Assembly (NCBI RefSeq): GCF_011772445.1
Contig: NZ_WVZN01000011.1
Location: 159,361-218,921 of the forward strand
DNA length: 59,561 nucleotides
Direction: 5' to 3'
Origin: Hydrogenophaga sp.
GTDB lineage: Bacteria > Pseudomonadota > Gammaproteobacteria > Burkholderiales > Burkholderiaceae_C
Shown: positions 16,934 to 25,033 of the stretch, piece after piece
Numbering within the stretch: the first letter of the stretch is position 1
Layout of the letters: each line of letters starts with the position of its first letter
The notes under the pieces: model-generated
Database searches by the model: none
The model's input: only the letters and a program-made list of their open reading frames with translations
Told to the model about the DNA's origin: nothing
Program-made: the position numbers and the translations under genes

Positions 16934-17744
16934 CGACCCGGAGGTGGCGCACCTCGCGCTGAACCGGCCCGAAGCGCTCAACACCATGGGGCCCGCCTTC
17001 TGGCGCGAGCTGGATGCGCTGCTGCAGGAGATCAACGCCGAGGGCCGCGCCCGCGCCCTGGTCATCAGCAGCACCGGCAAGCACTTCAGCGCCGGCATGG
17101 CGCTGGAGACCTTCGGTGGCGCCATCACCATGGACGACCAGAGCCCGGAGGGCCGCGCCGCCATCTTCGACCTGCTGTCGCAGATGCAGGCCACCTTCAC
17201 GCGGCTGGAAACGCTGCGCATGCCGGTGGTCTTTGCCATCCAGGGTGGCTGCGTGGGCGGCGCGGTCGATCTGGTCACCGCCGGATGCATCCGCTACGCC
17301 AGCGCCGACGCCTTCTTCTGCATCCAGGAGATCAACATCGGCATGGCGGCCGACGTGGGCACGCTGCAGCGCCTGCCCAAGCTCATCCCCTTGGGCGTGG
17401 TGAAGGAGCTGGCCTACACCGGGCGGCGCCTGCCGGCCGCGCGCGCCCAGGCGCTGGGCCTGGTGAACGAGGTGTTCGACAGCCACGCCGCCACCGTGGA
17501 GGCCGCGCTGCAGTGCGCGCGCGAGATCGCCGCCAAGCCACCGGTGGCCATCTGGGGCAGCAAGCAGGCCCTGAACTACGCGCGCGACCACTCGGTGGAC
17601 GACAGCCTGCGCCAGATGGGCTGGCTGCAGGGCGCGATCTGGAGCAACGCCCACGTGCGCGAAGCCATCGTGTCGGCCAAGGAGCGGCGCGCGGGCCGGT
17701 TCACGCCCCTGACGCCGCTGAAGTCCTTCCTCGACGCCGAGTGA
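16899..17744 (+). CDS. Enoyl-CoA hydratase/isomerase family, dienoyl-CoA isomerase-like
   Basis: Crotonase-fold protein of 281 residues. Oxyanion-hole segments are KHFSAGMALE (about 61-70) and GGCVGGAVDL (about 116-125). Asp124, Glu144 and Asp152, in GAVDL, CIQEINIG and MAADVGTLQR, have the spacing (20 and 8) of the catalytic residues of delta(3,5)-delta(2,4)-dienoyl-CoA isomerase (rat Asp176/Glu196/Asp204). This supports a role in beta-oxidation of unsaturated acyl-CoAs rather than plain hydration. The ATG overlaps a relic of the dinB tail in another frame. An HDAC-like gene follows after 19 bp. Confidence 0.88.
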   Translation: MNHPTCFSLSWTDPEVAHLALNRPEALNTMGPAFWRELDALLQEINAEGRARALVISSTGKHFSAGMALETFGGAITMDDQSPEGRAAIFDLLSQMQATFTRLETLRMPVVFAIQGGCVGGAVDLVTAGCIRYASADAFFCIQEINIGMAADVGTLQRLPKLIPLGVVKELAYTGRRLPAARAQALGLVNEVFDSHAATVEAALQCAREIAAKPPVAIWGSKQALNYARDHSVDDSLRQMGWLQGAIWSNAHVREAIVSAKERRAGRFTPLTPLKSFLDAE

Positions 17745-17763
17745 ACGTCCCACCCCACCCGAC

Positions 17764-18825
17764 ATGCTGACCCTGCTGAACCCGCGCCACGCCGAACACA
17801 TCGGCCGTCACGAGATGTTCCGCGGCCGCCTGGTGGACAGCCACGAGAGCCCCGCGCGCGTGGAGCACGTGCTCGCGGAACTGCGCCGCCGCCCGCTGGG
17901 CGAGTTGCGTGAACCGGCCGTGGGCGACAACGAGCTGATGTCCGCGCTGCGGGCCGTGCACGAGCCGCGCTACCTCGACTTCCTGGCCAGCGCCTGGGAC
18001 GACTGGGTGGCGCTGGACCCGGCCAACGCCGGCATCGACGCCCTGCCCTCGGTCTGGCCGCTGCCCAACCGGCACGGCTTCCGCCAGGACGGCTGGCCGC
18101 AGAACATCGCCGCGCGCCTGGGCCAGTTCGCCTTCGACTCGGGCACGCCGCTCACCGCCGGCAGCTGGGTGGCCGCGCGCGCCGGTGCCGCCTGCGCCCT
18201 GGGCGCCGCGCGGGCGGTGCTCGGCGGCGAGCGATGCGCCTTCGCGCTCACGCGCCCGCCGGGCCACCACGCGGGGCCGGGCTTCTACGGCGGCTACTGC
18301 TTCCTCAACAACGCGGCCATCGCGGCGCAGGCCTTGCGCGACGGCGGCCCCGCGCGCGTCGCCATGCTCGACGTGGACTACCACCACGGCAACGGCACCC
18401 AGACCATCTTCTACGAACGCGCCGATGTGCTCACGCTCTCGCTCCACGGCGACCCGCGCACCGAGTACCCCTTCTTCCTGGGCCACGCCGACGAGCGCGG
18501 CGCCGGCGCCGGGGAAGGCTTCAACCGCAATTGGCCCCTGCCGCGCGGCACGGCCCTGGCGCCCTGGCGCAGCGCGCTCGACGAGGCCCTGCAGGCGGTG
18601 TCGGACGTCGGCGCCACCGCCCTGGTCGTGCCCCTGGGCCTGGACACCTTCGAAGGCGACCCGATCTCGGGTTTCCAGCTGCGCTCGGCCGACTACGCGG
18701 GCATCGGCGCGGCGCTGGCCTCGCTGAAGCTGCCCACGGTCTTCACCTTCGAGGGCGGCTACGCGGTGGCCGAGGTCGGCACCAACGCCGTGAACCTGCT
18801 CGAAGGCTTCGAGCGCGCGGCCTGA
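17764..18825 (+). CDS. Histone-deacetylase-family zinc hydrolase (acetylpolyamine amidohydrolase-like)
   Basis: 353-residue arginase/deacetylase-fold enzyme. Active-site elements are all present: RPPGHHAGPG with the His-His pair (about 166-167), the zinc ligands Asp and His in DVDYHHGNGT (about 202-211), the third ligand Asp in LGLDTFEGD (about 294) and the catalytic Tyr in EGGYAV (about 331). Bacterial members deacetylate acetylpolyamines or other small amides. It is probably co-transcribed with the upstream dienoyl-CoA isomerase-like gene; a functional link is not obvious. Confidence 0.9.
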   Translation: MLTLLNPRHAEHIGRHEMFRGRLVDSHESPARVEHVLAELRRRPLGELREPAVGDNELMSALRAVHEPRYLDFLASAWDDWVALDPANAGIDALPSVWPLPNRHGFRQDGWPQNIAARLGQFAFDSGTPLTAGSWVAARAGAACALGAARAVLGGERCAFALTRPPGHHAGPGFYGGYCFLNNAAIAAQALRDGGPARVAMLDVDYHHGNGTQTIFYERADVLTLSLHGDPRTEYPFFLGHADERGAGAGEGFNRNWPLPRGTALAPWRSALDEALQAVSDVGATALVVPLGLDTFEGDPISGFQLRSADYAGIGAALASLKLPTVFTFEGGYAVAEVGTNAVNLLEGFERAA

Positions 18826-18842
18826 GCGCGGCCGCGCGAGAA

Positions 18843-18876
18843 AAAGCACCCTGCGACGATCCACCGTTCGCAGGGC
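18843..18876 (-). terminator. Probable intrinsic terminator for the DUF3455 gene
   Basis: The stem CCCTGCGA/TCGCAGGG (18849-18856 and 18868-18875) is followed on the minus strand by GCTTTTTC. It lies 56 bp past the DUF3455 stop and just after the convergent HDAC-like gene. Confidence 0.6.
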
Positions 18877-18931
18877 AAAAGGGGTGGGCACCGATCAAGC
18901 GGCGCCCGGGTGGCCCTGCGAGCGCCTTCGA

Positions 18932-19483
18932 TCAGCCCGCCTTGTAGAAGATGTAGTCCGCGCGGTACTGCACGATCTGCTTCGCGCCCACGTTGCCGGC
19001 GCCGCAGGCCGTGGCCGGTGCCACCCCGCCGACGGTGGCCACGCGCTGGATGTAGGTCACGCCCTGCATGGCGCCCATGCCCATGGCCGGGTTGGCCTTG
19101 ACGAGCTGCAGCGGGATGTTGCCGCTGCCGCCGGGGGCCACCGCCAGTTGGGTGCCGGTGATCTTCGAGCCGTCCATGGCTTCCCAGGTGGCGGGCGGGC
19201 CGTAGTACTTGCCCACCTGTTTGCCCCCGCGGTCCATGAGCCGGGCGTCCGGGCCGGCGAAGACCCATTCGAACTGGCCTGCCATGCCTTGCCTGGCGCG
19301 GCATTCATAGGTGATGTCGCCCGCGCCGACGGTCTCCAGCGCCACGCGGTGCCCCGCGGGCACCTTCACGGCATCGGGCAGGCTGGCCTGCGAGTACATG
19401 CCCATCGGCTTGGCGCCCATCGAGGAAGCGCAGGCCGTCATCGCGAGAACGGCCGAAACGGCCAGGGTGGTCTTGAGGATCAT
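18932..19483 (-). CDS. DUF3455-family lipoprotein
   Basis: 183-residue protein with a lipoprotein signal: MILKTTLAVSAVLAMTACAS, the Cys of MTAC being the lipidation site. The mature part fits DUF3455 (VPAGHRVALETVGAGDITYECR, FEWVFAGPDARLMDRGG, GKYYGPPATWEAMDGS). Function of the family is unknown. It follows the ferritin-like gene by 74 bp on the same strand and probably belongs to the unit divergent from the ECF sigma factor, suggesting an envelope stress role (inference). Confidence 0.8.
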   Translation of the reverse strand: MILKTTLAVSAVLAMTACASSMGAKPMGMYSQASLPDAVKVPAGHRVALETVGAGDITYECRARQGMAGQFEWVFAGPDARLMDRGGKQVGKYYGPPATWEAMDGSKITGTQLAVAPGGSGNIPLQLVKANPAMGMGAMQGVTYIQRVATVGGVAPATACGAGNVGAKQIVQYRADYIFYKAG

Positions 19484-19514
19484 GGAAATGCTCCGGTCAA
19501 AGGTTGAAGGACGG

Positions 19515-19542
19515 AAAAGCCGGGTGGGTGCATGGCCCACCC
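19515..19542 (-). terminator. Hairpin between ferritin-like and DUF3455 genes, possible partial terminator
   Basis: GGGTGGG (19522-19528) pairs with CCCACCC (19536-19542). On the minus strand it is followed by GGCTTTTCC, a weak U-tract. It could reduce read-through from the ferritin-like gene to the DUF3455 gene, or protect the 3' end of the upstream message. Confidence 0.35.
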
Positions 19543-19557
19543 GTGTAGGAATGGGTG

Positions 19558-20127
19558 TCAGGCACCGAAGGACAGCGCGTTCGCCGGCAAGGGGCGGCCC
19601 AGCGCGGCGGTGAGCACGGTGAAATGCATGGCCTCGTCGGCCGCCAGGCGAGAAGCCACCTGCGCCAGCTCGCGGTCGCCCAGCGCGGGAATCACGCTGA
19701 TGTAGGCATTGGTCGCGCCCAGCTCCAGGCGCGTGGCCAGCGACAGCACGTCGGCCTGGTTCTTGAGCGTGTCGGCCTTGAGGTCCTTGGCGTACTCGTC
19801 GGGCTTCTTCTCCGCCACGGGTTGGCCACCGAGCTTGCGGATGGTGGCGGCCAGGGCGTCGCGGTGCGACTTGTGGTGGCCCTGGAACTGCACCGCCACG
19901 TCCAGCACGGGCTTCTTCAGCAGGCCGCTGCCGGCGCCGAGCTGGTAGGCGTTGATGGCCTCGTGCTCGAGACCGAGCGCGATGTTGAGGATGTCGACGT
20001 CCTTGGCGACGTCGCCTTTCATGCCCTGGGCCAGCGCGGGCCGCCCCGCCAGCAGCGCGAGGCCGACGGCCGACAGGGTGGCGCCGGAGCGCAGAAAGGC
20101 GCGGCGTTGATCGTGGGAGGTGCTCAT
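19558..20127 (-). CDS. Tat-exported ferritin-like domain protein
   Basis: 189 residues. The N-terminus has a twin-arginine signal (DQRRAFLRSGATLSAVGLALLAG, ending ALAQ). The mature protein is a four-helix bundle with likely metal ligands in LEHEAINAY, HHKSHRDAL, LELGATNAY and ADEAMHFTVL. Such proteins may handle iron or oxidants in the periplasm; the exact activity is unknown. The upstream region carries an ECF-type motif (TGAATCC, 17 nt, CGTATCC) on this strand, and the divergent gene encodes an ECF sigma factor, so control by that sigma factor is likely. Confidence 0.85.
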   Translation of the reverse strand: MSTSHDQRRAFLRSGATLSAVGLALLAGRPALAQGMKGDVAKDVDILNIALGLEHEAINAYQLGAGSGLLKKPVLDVAVQFQGHHKSHRDALAATIRKLGGQPVAEKKPDEYAKDLKADTLKNQADVLSLATRLELGATNAYISVIPALGDRELAQVASRLAADEAMHFTVLTAALGRPLPANALSFGA

Positions 20128-20182
20128 GGTCTTGTCTCTCGTGAGGGTTGTTGGGGAGGAGGAGAGCGACGGCCGTCGAAGC

Positions 20183-20213
20183 GGATACGCGTGCCACCCC
20201 GGCGGCGGATTCA
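20183..20213 (-). promoter_or_regulatory. Putative ECF promoter for the ferritin-like gene
   Basis: On the minus strand TGAATCC (20207-20213) and CGTATCC (20183-20189) are separated by 17 nt. An almost identical pair faces the divergent sigma-factor gene. The predicted message would have a leader of roughly 50 nt before the ATG at 20127. Confidence 0.5.
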
Positions 20214-20260
20214 AGGAACCCGACTGTTTTGCTCGGTTGTGCGGATCCGCACGGTGGCGC

Positions 20261-20290
20261 TGAATCCACAGGGCGCAGGCCGGCGTAGTG
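20261..20290 (+). promoter_or_regulatory. Putative autoregulated ECF promoter for the sigma factor
   Basis: TGAATCC (20261-20267), 16 nt, then CGTAGTG (20284-20290), matching the -35 and the CGTA part of the -10 of the element on the opposite strand. Shared motifs in a divergent region with an ECF gene are typical of autoregulation. A second, leaderless-type CACAAT box lies at 20309-20314. Confidence 0.5.
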
Positions 20291-20308
20291 ATGAAAGACA
20301 AGACCCCC

Positions 20309-20314
20309 CACAAT
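20309..20314 (+). promoter_or_regulatory. -10-like box before the sigma-factor start
   Basis: CACAAT lies 7 nt before the ATG at 20322, the spacing of the other leaderless-type starts. It might serve basal expression alongside the ECF-type promoter upstream. Confidence 0.3.
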
Positions 20315-20321
20315 GCGCGGC

Positions 20322-20954
20322 ATGAGCGCCGACCGGCCGCCCGAAGGCGCTCGCATCGCAGCGCATTGCGCGGAGGACTCATTGCCCGCTGACCCAGACC
20401 ACCTCCTCATGGACCTCATCGACCGCATCGCCCGGCGCGACGAAGCCGCGCTGAAGGCGCTCTACGACCTGACCGCGCGCAAGCTGTACGGGCTGTCGCT
20501 GCGCGTGGTCGGATCGGCCGAGCGGGCCGAGGACGTGCTGCAGGAGAGTTACCTGCAGGTGTGGCGCAACGCGGGCGAGTACCGCGCCTCGCTCTCCCCG
20601 CCCATGGCCTGGCTGGGCCTCATCGTGCGCAGCCGCTCGCTGGACAACCTGCGCCGCCGCGCGGCCGAGCGTGAGCACCTCACGCAAGACCTCGACGACA
20701 CCCTGTCCGACACGCTGGAAGGCGACGCGCCGAACCCCATGGACACCAGCCTGGCCAGCCAGCAGGCCTGGGCCCTGCACCAGTGCCTGGGCCAGCTCGA
20801 CAACCGGCAACGCGAAGTCATCAGCCTGGCCTACCTGCGCGACCTGAGCCACGGTGAACTGGCCGAGCGCCTGACGCTGCCCCTGGGCACGGTGAAGACC
20901 TGGATACGCCGCGGCCTGGACAAACTGCGCGACTGCATGGCGCGGTTCGCCTGA
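20322..20954 (+). CDS. ECF-type RNA polymerase sigma factor
   Basis: 210 residues from the ATG used here; an in-frame ATG 9 nt upstream is the alternative. Region 2 is seen in GSAERAEDVLQESYLQVWRN and MAWLGLIVRSRSLDNLRRR; region 4 in LDNRQREVISLAYLRDLSH and LPLGTVKTWIRRGLDKLRDC. There is no N-terminal region 1. It is followed after 10 bp by an RskA-type anti-sigma gene. Matched ECF-like promoter motifs on both sides of the divergent region suggest it controls itself and the ferritin-like/DUF3455 genes. Confidence 0.92.
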   Translation: MSADRPPEGARIAAHCAEDSLPADPDHLLMDLIDRIARRDEAALKALYDLTARKLYGLSLRVVGSAERAEDVLQESYLQVWRNAGEYRASLSPPMAWLGLIVRSRSLDNLRRRAAEREHLTQDLDDTLSDTLEGDAPNPMDTSLASQQAWALHQCLGQLDNRQREVISLAYLRDLSHGELAERLTLPLGTVKTWIRRGLDKLRDCMARFA

Positions 20955-20964
20955 GGCCACGACC

Positions 20965-21753
20965 ATGCAACCGCAACGCCACCCTGAACTGCTGCAGCGA
21001 CTGGCTGCCGCGTACGCGCTTGGCACCTTGCGCGGCGGCGCGCGCCGGCGGTTCGAAACCATTGCGCGTGAGCAGCCCGTGGTGCGCGCGGCAGCCATCG
21101 AATGGCAGACGCGCGTGGCCAGCCTGAACGAACTGCAGACCAGCGCCGAGCCGGGGCCTCAGGTGTGGACGCGCATCCAGAACCTGGTGCGCGCCGAGGG
21201 GGAACGGGCGGCCATCGAACAGCAGCGCGAACGCGCGCAGGCGGCGCCACCGCGCGGCTGGTGGCACAGCCTGGCGCTGTGGCGTGGCGCGGGTCTGGCC
21301 GGCCTGTGCGCGGTGGTGGCGGCGCTGGTGCTGCTGCCCGGCCTGCGGGGCGAACTCGATCAGCGTCGCGCCGAAGTGGCCGAGCTGCAACGCCAGTTGC
21401 TGGCCACGCCCGAGGTGCGCTACGTGGCCGTGCTCAACGACGATCAGGCCCGGCCGGCGGTGCTGGTCACCTACGACGCGAAGCACAACCGGCTGAGCCT
21501 GCAGCGCGTCGGCGGCTACCAGGAGGCGGCCGACCGATCGCTGCAGTTGTGGGCCCTGCCCCCGGGCGCGGCGCCGCGTTCGCTGGGCGTGCTCACGCCC
21601 GAGCGGCTGCTGCAACTGGCCGCCAGCGAAAACGCGGTGCGCGAGGTGCCGGCGCTGGCGATCAGCCTGGAGCCGTTGGGCGGTGTGCCCAGCGAGCGCG
21701 GGCCGACGGGGCCGGTGCTGTTCCACGGGCCGCTGATCCAGAAGCAGATCTGA
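20965..21753 (+). CDS. RskA-type membrane anti-sigma factor
   Basis: 262 residues: N-terminal cytoplasmic anti-sigma part (LLQRLAAAYALGTLRGGARRRF), one membrane helix at about 110-128 (GLAGLCAVVAALVLLPGL), a short coiled coil, and a periplasmic anti-sigma-K domain with PAVLVTYDAKHNRLSLQ, LWALPPGAAPRSLGVL and ISLEPLGGVPSERGPTGPVLFHG. It should hold the adjacent ECF factor inactive at the membrane until a periplasmic signal arrives. The zinc-binding HxxxCxxC motif is absent. Confidence 0.9.
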   Translation: MQPQRHPELLQRLAAAYALGTLRGGARRRFETIAREQPVVRAAAIEWQTRVASLNELQTSAEPGPQVWTRIQNLVRAEGERAAIEQQRERAQAAPPRGWWHSLALWRGAGLAGLCAVVAALVLLPGLRGELDQRRAEVAELQRQLLATPEVRYVAVLNDDQARPAVLVTYDAKHNRLSLQRVGGYQEAADRSLQLWALPPGAAPRSLGVLTPERLLQLAASENAVREVPALAISLEPLGGVPSERGPTGPVLFHGPLIQKQI

Positions 21754-21767
21754 AGCGGCCAAAGAAA

Positions 21768-21790
21768 AAGCCGGCGCGGGCGCCGGCTTT
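21768..21790. terminator. Bidirectional intrinsic terminator
   Basis: AAGCCGGCG/CGCCGGCTT forms a strong stem with a CGGG loop, flanked by A-rich sequence on the left and TTTCTTC on the right. It sits between the convergent anti-sigma and RRM genes and can serve both. Confidence 0.85.
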
Positions 21791-21810
21791 CTTCAGGGAG
21801 CGGTCAGGGC

Positions 21811-22101
21811 TCAGTAGCGCGGACCGTTGCTGCGGTAGCCACCGCCGCCGCCCTCTTTCGGGCGCGACACGTTGACGACGATCTGGCGGCCGTCGACCGA
21901 CTGGCCGTTGAGGCCGTTGATGGCGGCTTGCGCCTCGGCCTCGGAGCCCATTTCGACGAAGCCGAAGCCCTTGGAGCGGCCGCTGTCGCGGTCGGTCATG
22001 ACCTTGGCGGAGGCCACGTTGCCGTATTCGGAGAAGTTGTGACGAAGCGCGTCGTCGTTGACGGAGTAGGGCAGGTTGCCCACGTACAGTTTGCTGCTCA
22101 T
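21811..22101 (-). CDS. Small RRM-domain RNA-binding protein
   Basis: 96 residues made of one RNA-recognition motif and a short glycine-rich tail (EGGGGGYRSNG). RNP2 is KLYVGNLPY (about 4-12) and RNP1 is KGFGFVEM (about 44-51), with the aromatic residues that stack on RNA present. Such proteins resemble plant and cyanobacterial glycine-rich cold-induced proteins. The gene has a long upstream gap (242 bp to queF) with repeated short inverted segments, so a structured 5' leader is possible. Confidence 0.9.
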   Translation of the reverse strand: MSSKLYVGNLPYSVNDDALRHNFSEYGNVASAKVMTDRDSGRSKGFGFVEMGSEAEAQAAINGLNGQSVDGRQIVVNVSRPKEGGGGGYRSNGPRY

Positions 22102-22343
22102 GACTGAGCCTTTCAGAGAAGCGGGCTGGCCTGCAATGGCACAAGCGCCGCGAGAGAGGGTGGTTGCCACGTGGAAGTGGGCCACCTGAGAAGACCGCCA
22201 ACCCGCGAGGGACCGAACGGTCAGTGATCGGCCACGCGAGGGTGGCGAAGGGCGCGATCCTACGTGGAAGGCGCGAAATCACCTAAGCATTTCGGAGATT
22301 CCGCCCCCGGACTGACCAACGGTAGGCCCCCGCGCGTGCGGGT

Positions 22344-23195
22344 TCACTGCCGCGCGGTGCGCACATTGGCCGGCGGCTGTTGCGGGTGGCTGCTGCGCCA
22401 GGGGTTGATGTCGAGCCCGCCGCGGCGCGTGTAGCGCGCGTAGACGCTCAGCTTCGCGGGTTTGCAGCGGGTCCACACGTCCATGTAGATGCGCTCCACG
22501 CACTGCTCGTGGAATTCGTTGTGGTTACGAAAACTCACCAGGTACTGCAGCAGCCCGCCCTGGTCGATCTGCGGCCCGCTGTAGCTGATCTGCACGCTGC
22601 CCCAATCGGGCTGGCCGGTGACGAGGCAGTTGCTCTTGAGCAGGTGGCTTACCAGCGTCTCGTTCACCGGCTGTTCGTCGAAGGCGGCGGTGAGCAGCTC
22701 CGGCGCGGGCTGGTAGCGCGTGCATTCCACATCGAGCCGGTCCAGGTTCAGGCCATCGAGTTCGTGGATGGGCTCGGCATCGAAGCGCTCGGGCGCCAGC
22801 AGCTTCACGCCCACGCCCGCCTGCATGGGCCCGCCATGCCACACGGCGGCGCTCAGGTCGGCGCGCAGCCGCGCCTGCACCGCCTCGGCGCTGTCGAAGG
22901 GCGTGTTGTTGAAGCTGTTGAGGTAGAGCTTGAAGGACTTGCTCTCGACGATGTGCGTGCTCTCGCAGGGCACGGTGATGTGCGCGATCGCCACCTGCGG
23001 CTTGCCGCGCGGGTTCAGCCACGACAGCTCGTAGGCGGTCCACAGGTCGCAGCCCACGAAGGGGATGCTGCCGGCGATGCCGATCTCGCGCCGCTTGGCC
23101 TCGCGCGGCAAGGGGAAGATCAGCGAAGGGTCGTAGCGGTCGACGTAGGCCGAGGCCTTGCCGAGTTGGGATTGTTCGGGGGTGTTGTGTGTCAT
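22344..23195 (-). CDS. queF: NADPH-dependent 7-cyano-7-deazaguanine reductase
   Basis: Reduces preQ0 to preQ1 in queuosine biosynthesis. 283 residues fit the long, two-domain form of E. coli (about 282). Visible elements: [21 protein letters not shown] with Glu and Ser of the QueF motif, [18 protein letters not shown] with the catalytic Cys, and [13 protein letters not shown] with the substrate-binding Glu. The ATG overlaps the stop codon of the upstream prolyl-hydroxylase-like gene (ATGA), so the two are translationally coupled. Confidence 0.95.
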   Translation of the reverse strand: MTHNTPEQSQLGKASAYVDRYDPSLIFPLPREAKRREIGIAGSIPFVGCDLWTAYELSWLNPRGKPQVAIAHITVPCESTHIVESKSFKLYLNSFNNTPFDSAEAVQARLRADLSAAVWHGGPMQAGVGVKLLAPERFDAEPIHELDGLNLDRLDVECTRYQPAPELLTAAFDEQPVNETLVSHLLKSNCLVTGQPDWGSVQISYSGPQIDQGGLLQYLVSFRNHNEFHEQCVERIYMDVWTRCKPAKLSVYARYTRRGGLDINPWRSSHPQQPPANVRTARQ

Positions 23196-24082
23196 GCGAA
23201 TTCGCGCTCGCGCAGCCACTTGGTGGCGACCCACTTCTCGCCCTCGAGCACCGGCGCGCCACCGTGCAGGGTGCGCGTGGTGGGGTGCGGGCGGTCGTAA
23301 CTGAAGAAGACGGCCGAGCCCTTCACGGGCGCGACCTCCAGGCCCACGTCGGGGAAGGTGGTGCCGCCACCGCGCGCGGGCTCGTTGAGGTACATCACCA
23401 GCGTGGCCACGCGCTGGCCCCCGCGCTTGAGGATGGTGGGCGTGCCGGCTTCCTTGGGATCGAAGTAGTCGTAGTGGGGCTTGTACTCGGCGCCCGGGCG
23501 GTAGTGCAGCACCTGCAGGCCCTCGCCGTTTTCCACCGGCCAGCCCACCAGGCGCGCGATGCGCCGTTCCACGGCCGTGACCTCGGGTGTCTGCCCGCGC
23601 GTGAAGAACATGCCGCTGCTGGTGCGGTCGGGGTTGAGTTCTTCGCCGCCGGTGGCCGTCTGCACCGTGAGCGAACGCGCCAGCTTGGGCTTGGCCGATT
23701 CGATGATGGCGTCGCACTCCTCGGCGCTGAGCAGGTTGCCCAGCACCACCACGCGCGGGTGGTTCATGTGCGTGATGATGTCCACCCAGCGGTCGCCTGC
23801 GTCGATGCGGCGCGGCGAGCCCGAGGTGTCGATGACAGGCACCGCCGAGCCCTGGCCCAGCGCGCCCTGCACGGCCTCGCGCACCTCGGGGGCCGCCTGC
23901 GAGAGCGCGTCGGGCGACACGGTGGAGAGGTGCTCCAGCAGCGTGCGTTCGAGCGCGCCCTCGGCCACGCTGGCGTCCCAGCCGGCGTCAAGCATGGACT
24001 TGAGAACGGACTCGGGCGTGCAGCCGGCGCTGGCCTGTTCGATGATCCAGCGGCGCAGTTCGGGCGTGACGGTCTGGGACAT
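23192..24082 (-). CDS. 2-oxoglutarate/Fe(II)-dependent prolyl-4-hydroxylase-like protein
   Basis: 296 residues. The C-terminal double-stranded beta-helix has the iron ligands His and Asp in [11 protein letters not shown] and a distal His in [10 protein letters not shown], followed by [10 protein letters not shown] with the 2-oxoglutarate-binding Lys. An N-terminal helical region of about 90 residues ([23 protein letters not shown]) resembles a short helical-bundle adaptor. Substrate unknown; bacterial relatives hydroxylate proline in proteins such as EF-Tu. It lies between yaaA and queF on one strand and overlaps queF by four bases. Confidence 0.88.
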   Translation of the reverse strand: MSQTVTPELRRWIIEQASAGCTPESVLKSMLDAGWDASVAEGALERTLLEHLSTVSPDALSQAAPEVREAVQGALGQGSAVPVIDTSGSPRRIDAGDRWVDIITHMNHPRVVVLGNLLSAEECDAIIESAKPKLARSLTVQTATGGEELNPDRTSSGMFFTRGQTPEVTAVERRIARLVGWPVENGEGLQVLHYRPGAEYKPHYDYFDPKEAGTPTILKRGGQRVATLVMYLNEPARGGGTTFPDVGLEVAPVKGSAVFFSYDRPHPTTRTLHGGAPVLEGEKWVATKWLREREFA

Positions 24083-24096
24083 GGCGCTCTCCCCTC

Positions 24097-24873
24097 TCAG
24101 GGCTTGGCCTCGCGCCGGAACACCAGGCGATCGGGTCCGGACGCGTCGGCGGTGAAACGGTAGCCTTCCAGGTCGAAGGCCTTGAGTTGTTCGGGCGTGC
24201 CGGCGCGGTGCTGCACCGCCCAGCGCACCATGAGCCCGCGCGCGCGCTTGGCCATGAAGCTGATGACCTTGTAGCCCGCGGGCTTGCGTTCCTCGAACGT
24301 GCAGGTCACCACGCGCGGGCGCAGCGCCTTCAGGTCCACGGCCTTGAAGTACTCCTCGCTGGCCAGGTTGATGACCACGGGGCTCTTGTCGGCCAGGGCG
24401 CGCTCGTTCAGGTACTCCGCGATGCGGCTGCCCCAGAAGGCGTAGAGGCTGGCGCCACGCTCGGTCTTCAGCCGGGTGCCCATCTCCAGCCGGTAGGGCT
24501 GCATCCAGTCGAGCGGACGCAGCACGCCGTACAGGCCGCTGAGGATGCACAGATGCGCCTGCAGCCAGTCGAGTTCCTCGGCCGACAGGGTTTTCGCGTC
24601 CAGACCGCCGTAGACGTCGCCATCGAAGGCCAGCACCGCCTGCTTGGAGTTCTTCGCGTTGAACTTGGGGCTCCAGGCCTCGTAGCGCGCGGCGTTGAGC
24701 GTGGCGAGCTTGTCCGACAGGTCCATGAGCGTGGCGATCTGCTGCGGCGTCTTGCGCTTGAGCACCTCGATCAGTTCCGTCGACTGCTCGACGAACAGCG
24801 GCTGGGTGTGCGCCTTCACATGGGGGGGCGTCTCGTAGTCGAGGGCCTTGGCGGGCGAGATCAGGAATAGCAT
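24097..24873 (-). CDS. yaaA: Peroxide stress protein YaaA (DUF328)
   Basis: 258 residues matching Yaa[18 protein letters not shown] at the start, [39 protein letters not shown] and [16 protein letters not shown]. In E. coli it limits intracellular iron during peroxide stress and binds DNA. It is the first gene of a likely three-gene unit with the prolyl-hydroxylase-like gene and queF (gaps of 14 bp and a 4-bp overlap). Confidence 0.93.
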   Translation of the reverse strand: MLFLISPAKALDYETPPHVKAHTQPLFVEQSTELIEVLKRKTPQQIATLMDLSDKLATLNAARYEAWSPKFNAKNSKQAVLAFDGDVYGGLDAKTLSAEELDWLQAHLCILSGLYGVLRPLDWMQPYRLEMGTRLKTERGASLYAFWGSRIAEYLNERALADKSPVVINLASEEYFKAVDLKALRPRVVTCTFEERKPAGYKVISFMAKRARGLMVRWAVQHRAGTPEQLKAFDLEGYRFTADASGPDRLVFRREAKP

Positions 24874-24968
24874 GGATGAATGGTGGAACCGGGCGCAGCC
24901 GACGGAGACCGCAATTATCGCGAAGCCCTACCCCGGCACCCCGGGCCAAGGCCTTGGCGACCGCCCGG

Positions 24969-25010
24969 CAAATTACGTTTGGAGAAATGCGTTTCGCTAT
25001 GGTAAATTTG
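24969..25010 (+). promoter_or_regulatory. AT-rich promoter region with dyad before the VOC gene
   Basis: In an otherwise GC-rich region, CAAATTAC (24969-24976) and GTAAATTTG (25002-25010) form an imperfect dyad, and GAAATGCGTTTC between them is itself palindromic (GAAA-TGCG-TTTC). The position 20-60 bp before the VOC gene suggests a promoter with an operator. The regulator is not encoded in the window. Confidence 0.45.
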
Positions 25011-25033
25011 ATTGACCGTTCAAGGAGACAGCC

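Noticed and set aside
16565..17770. 401-codon plus-strand frame covering the porin upstream region and the crotonase gene
   Set aside because: Only its short DLLFPELD segment resembles protein (the dinB-tail relic); the rest is a shadow of the crotonase frame.
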